From positions 1 through 64,000 of the forward strand of contig CAKQON010000004.1 in the NCBI GenBank assembly GCA_934255515.1: a stretch of DNA of 64,000 nucleotides, given 5' to 3'. Origin of the DNA: an uncultured Sutterella sp. Lineage in GTDB: Bacteria > Pseudomonadota > Gammaproteobacteria > Burkholderiales > Burkholderiaceae_F. This document shows, piece after piece, positions 62,699 through 64,000 of the stretch. Positions within the stretch are counted from its first letter, which is position 1. The number at the start of each line of letters is the position of its first letter. The notes beneath the pieces were generated by a model. It did no database searches. It saw nothing but the letters and a program-made list of their open reading frames with translations, and was not told where the DNA came from. The position numbers were made by a program, and so were the translations under genes.

Positions 62699-63694
62699 TC
62701 ACGCCAGACAGGTGTCAAGACCCTTGCGGATTGCCTCTTCCGGAAGGTTGCGCCCGATGAAGACAAGCTTCGAGAAAGGCTTGCGGTCGCCCCAGGGCCC
62801 GAGAACGTCTGAAACGGCAAGCATGTGCACGCCCTGGAAGACAACCCTGCGATCGACGTCCTTGAAGTAAAGAATGCCCTTGTAGCGCAGCATGTCCGGT
62901 CCGTAAACGCTCGTGAGCGACATGATGTAGCGCTCGAGCTTCATCGGGTCGAAAGGCTTTTCGGAGTCGTAGACAAAGGTATGAATGTCGTCATTGTGAT
63001 GATGGTGATGATGGTCGTCCACAAAGAAATTGGGATCCACATCGAGCACATCATTCATGTTGAAGCCCGCGATGTTGAGGACGACATCAACCGGGCAGTT
63101 GCCCATGTCGACGCGGCGGATGGGTGCGCGGGCATTCATGCTGCGAAGACGCGCCTCAAAGGCCTCGAGTTCCTCAGGAGTCGCGAGATCGCACTTCGAG
63201 ACGAGAATGCGGTCGGCAAAGCCCACCTGATCGCGGGCGTTGGCTTCCTCGTCGAGCGTCTTCGCGCCGTATTTGGCATCCACCACCGTGACGATGCCGT
63301 CCAGACGGAAGAACGGGGCCACAGCGTCATCCATGAAGAAGGTCTGGGCAACGGGGCCGGGATTCGCCACGCCGGAGGTTTCGAGCACGACGTAGTCGAA
63401 ATCGATCTCGCCGCGCTCGCGCTTCAGGCGCAGATTGGTGAGCACGCGCGAGAGATCGCCTCTGATCGTGCAACAAACGCAGCCGTTGTTCATGCTGACG
63501 ATCTGCTCCTTCTGTTCGGTCACGATGAGATCGTTGTCGATATTTTCCGTACCGAACTCGTTTTCAATGATCGCGATCTTGAACTGATGATTTTCCTTGA
63601 GAATCCTATTGAGCAGCGTCGTTTTCCCAGCGCCGAGGAAACCCGTCAGAATGGTTACCGGGATTTCCGGTTCCTGTGGTTCTTCAACAACCAT
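62699..63694 (-). CDS. CobW/COG0523-family GTPase metallochaperone
   Basis: This 331-residue G3E GTPase has Walker A GFLGAGKTTLLNRIL, the metal site CVCCTIRGDL, and SKCDLATPEELEAFEA (the NKxD place). A His-rich run, DDHHHHHHNDDIH, near residue 230 should bind Zn or another metal, and a C-terminal CobW domain follows. Likely metal delivery (zinc in the YjiA/ZNG1 group). GGAGGATAAGG precedes the ATG. Confidence 0.92.
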   Translation of the reverse strand: MVVEEPQEPEIPVTILTGFLGAGKTTLLNRILKENHQFKIAIIENEFGTENIDNDLIVTEQKEQIVSMNNGCVCCTIRGDLSRVLTNLRLKRERGEIDFDYVVLETSGVANPGPVAQTFFMDDAVAPFFRLDGIVTVVDAKYGAKTLDEEANARDQVGFADRILVSKCDLATPEELEAFEARLRSMNARAPIRRVDMGNCPVDVVLNIAGFNMNDVLDVDPNFFVDDHHHHHHNDDIHTFVYDSEKPFDPMKLERYIMSLTSVYGPDMLRYKGILYFKDVDRRVVFQGVHMLAVSDVLGPWGDRKPFSKLVFIGRNLPEEAIRKGLDTCLA

Positions 63695-63722
63695 TTTCCT
63701 TATCCTCCAATGCCCTTAATGG

Positions 63723-63756
63723 AAAAAGGAGCGTGCTTCCTTTCCTCGCACGCTCC
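63723..63756 (-). terminator. Terminator of the methyltransferase gene
   Basis: GGAGCGTGC (63728-63736) pairs with GCACGCTCC (63748-63756). The minus-strand T run (63727-63723) follows. Confidence 0.9.
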
Positions 63757-63776
63757 TCCTTCAGCTCAGGGACTTG

Positions 63777-64000
63777 TCAGGGCCGCACCGCGAGGCGCAT
63801 GCCCTTCAGATATTCGCCTTCCGGACAAGTCATCAAAAGCGGATGATCCGCTCCCGCACCGAAACGCCCGGTCGCCCAGACATTGAGTCCGGAGTCAATC
63901 ACTGCGCCGGCAACAATCTTCTGGAAAAGATCCACGTCGATTGCCCCGGAGCAGGAGAACGTAAAGAGTTCGCCGCCCGGCTGCAGGAGCCTCAGCCCGT
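63777..64000 (-). CDS. C-terminal part of an RlmI-like rRNA methyltransferase, cut by window end
   Basis: The last 73 codons, read from the window edge, contain GGELFTFSCSGAID, WATGRFGAGADHPLLMTCPE and GEYLKGMRLAVRP. The SCS...HP..L.CPEGEYLKG pattern is the C-terminus of class I 23S rRNA (cytosine-1962-C5) methyltransferases (RlmI). The start and catalytic core are off the window. It lies upstream of cobW on the same strand with a terminator in between. Confidence 0.8.
   Translation of the reverse strand, partial: GLRLLQPGGELFTFSCSGAIDVDLFQKIVAGAVIDSGLNVWATGRFGAGADHPLLMTCPEGEYLKGMRLAVRP

Noticed and set aside
1-64000. CRISPR array, rRNA operon, toxin-antitoxin or restriction genes
   Set aside because: No regularly spaced repeats, rRNA sequence or recognisable defence proteins were seen in the window.

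Overview
The window reads as ordinary chromosome of a betaproteobacterium of the order Burkholderiales, most like the gut family Sutterellaceae. That placement is an inference from gene order and protein style, not from a 16S gene. The supporting blocks are fmdB-DUF502-aspS, kdsD-kdsC-lptC-lptA-lptB-rpoN-ptsN-rapZ facing mutY, lolB-ispE-tRNA(Gln)-prs-rplY with pth and ychF, rsmD facing away from ftsY with ftsE-ftsX-rpoH, and dksA beside a cobW GTPase. Coding density is high, many starts overlap the previous stop (ATGA or TGATG), and most gaps hold a terminator or a short promoter region.

Left end (1-1.4 kb): a frameshifted IS630-type transposase lies against the 5' part of a group II intron on the minus strand. 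The intron starts a few bases after the terminator of an efflux operon. From 1.4 to 6.2 kb, on the minus strand, is a four-gene MacAB/TolC-type exporter (outer-membrane factor, adaptor, ATPase, permease), divergent from an OmpR-type response regulator. Next come a second EF-G-like GTPase, FmdB, a DUF502 membrane protein, aspartyl-tRNA synthetase and an EamA transporter.

From 13.5 to 17 kb a tight minus-strand operon joins mtnA and a class II aldolase (5-deoxypentose phosphate salvage) to an unknown 87-residue protein, a lipoprotein and a stand-alone prophage-type TOPRIM primase. A Pat-like protein acetyltransferase and an enoyl-CoA hydratase homologue follow. At 20.7-24.3 kb is a glutamate/aspartate-type ABC transporter with two NtrC-like boxes and a consensus sigma-54 promoter. 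RpoN itself is encoded 7 kb downstream in the LPS (Kdo/Lpt) block.

The middle (30-47 kb) carries nitrogen-PTS and RapZ genes, mutY, a TPR protein, lolB, ispE, tRNA-Gln, prs, rplY, a DeaD helicase, pth, DUF523, ychF, an XRE regulator with ahpC-ahpF, an AsmA-type protein, coaD and rsmD. The right part holds ftsY, ppx, ftsEX, rpoH, trmL, a NarL-type regulator, secB with a rhodanese-like membrane protein, envC, ctpA, a ThiF/MoeB enzyme, sppA, a HAD phosphatase, dksA, cobW and the 3' end of an RlmI-like methyltransferase cut by the window edge.

I found no CRISPR array, rRNA operon, obvious defence island or intact prophage. The most interesting signals are the nested intron and insertion sequence, the sigma-54/NtrC promoter, the mtnA operon ending in an orphan primase, and several regulators or enzymes that lack family-defining residues.
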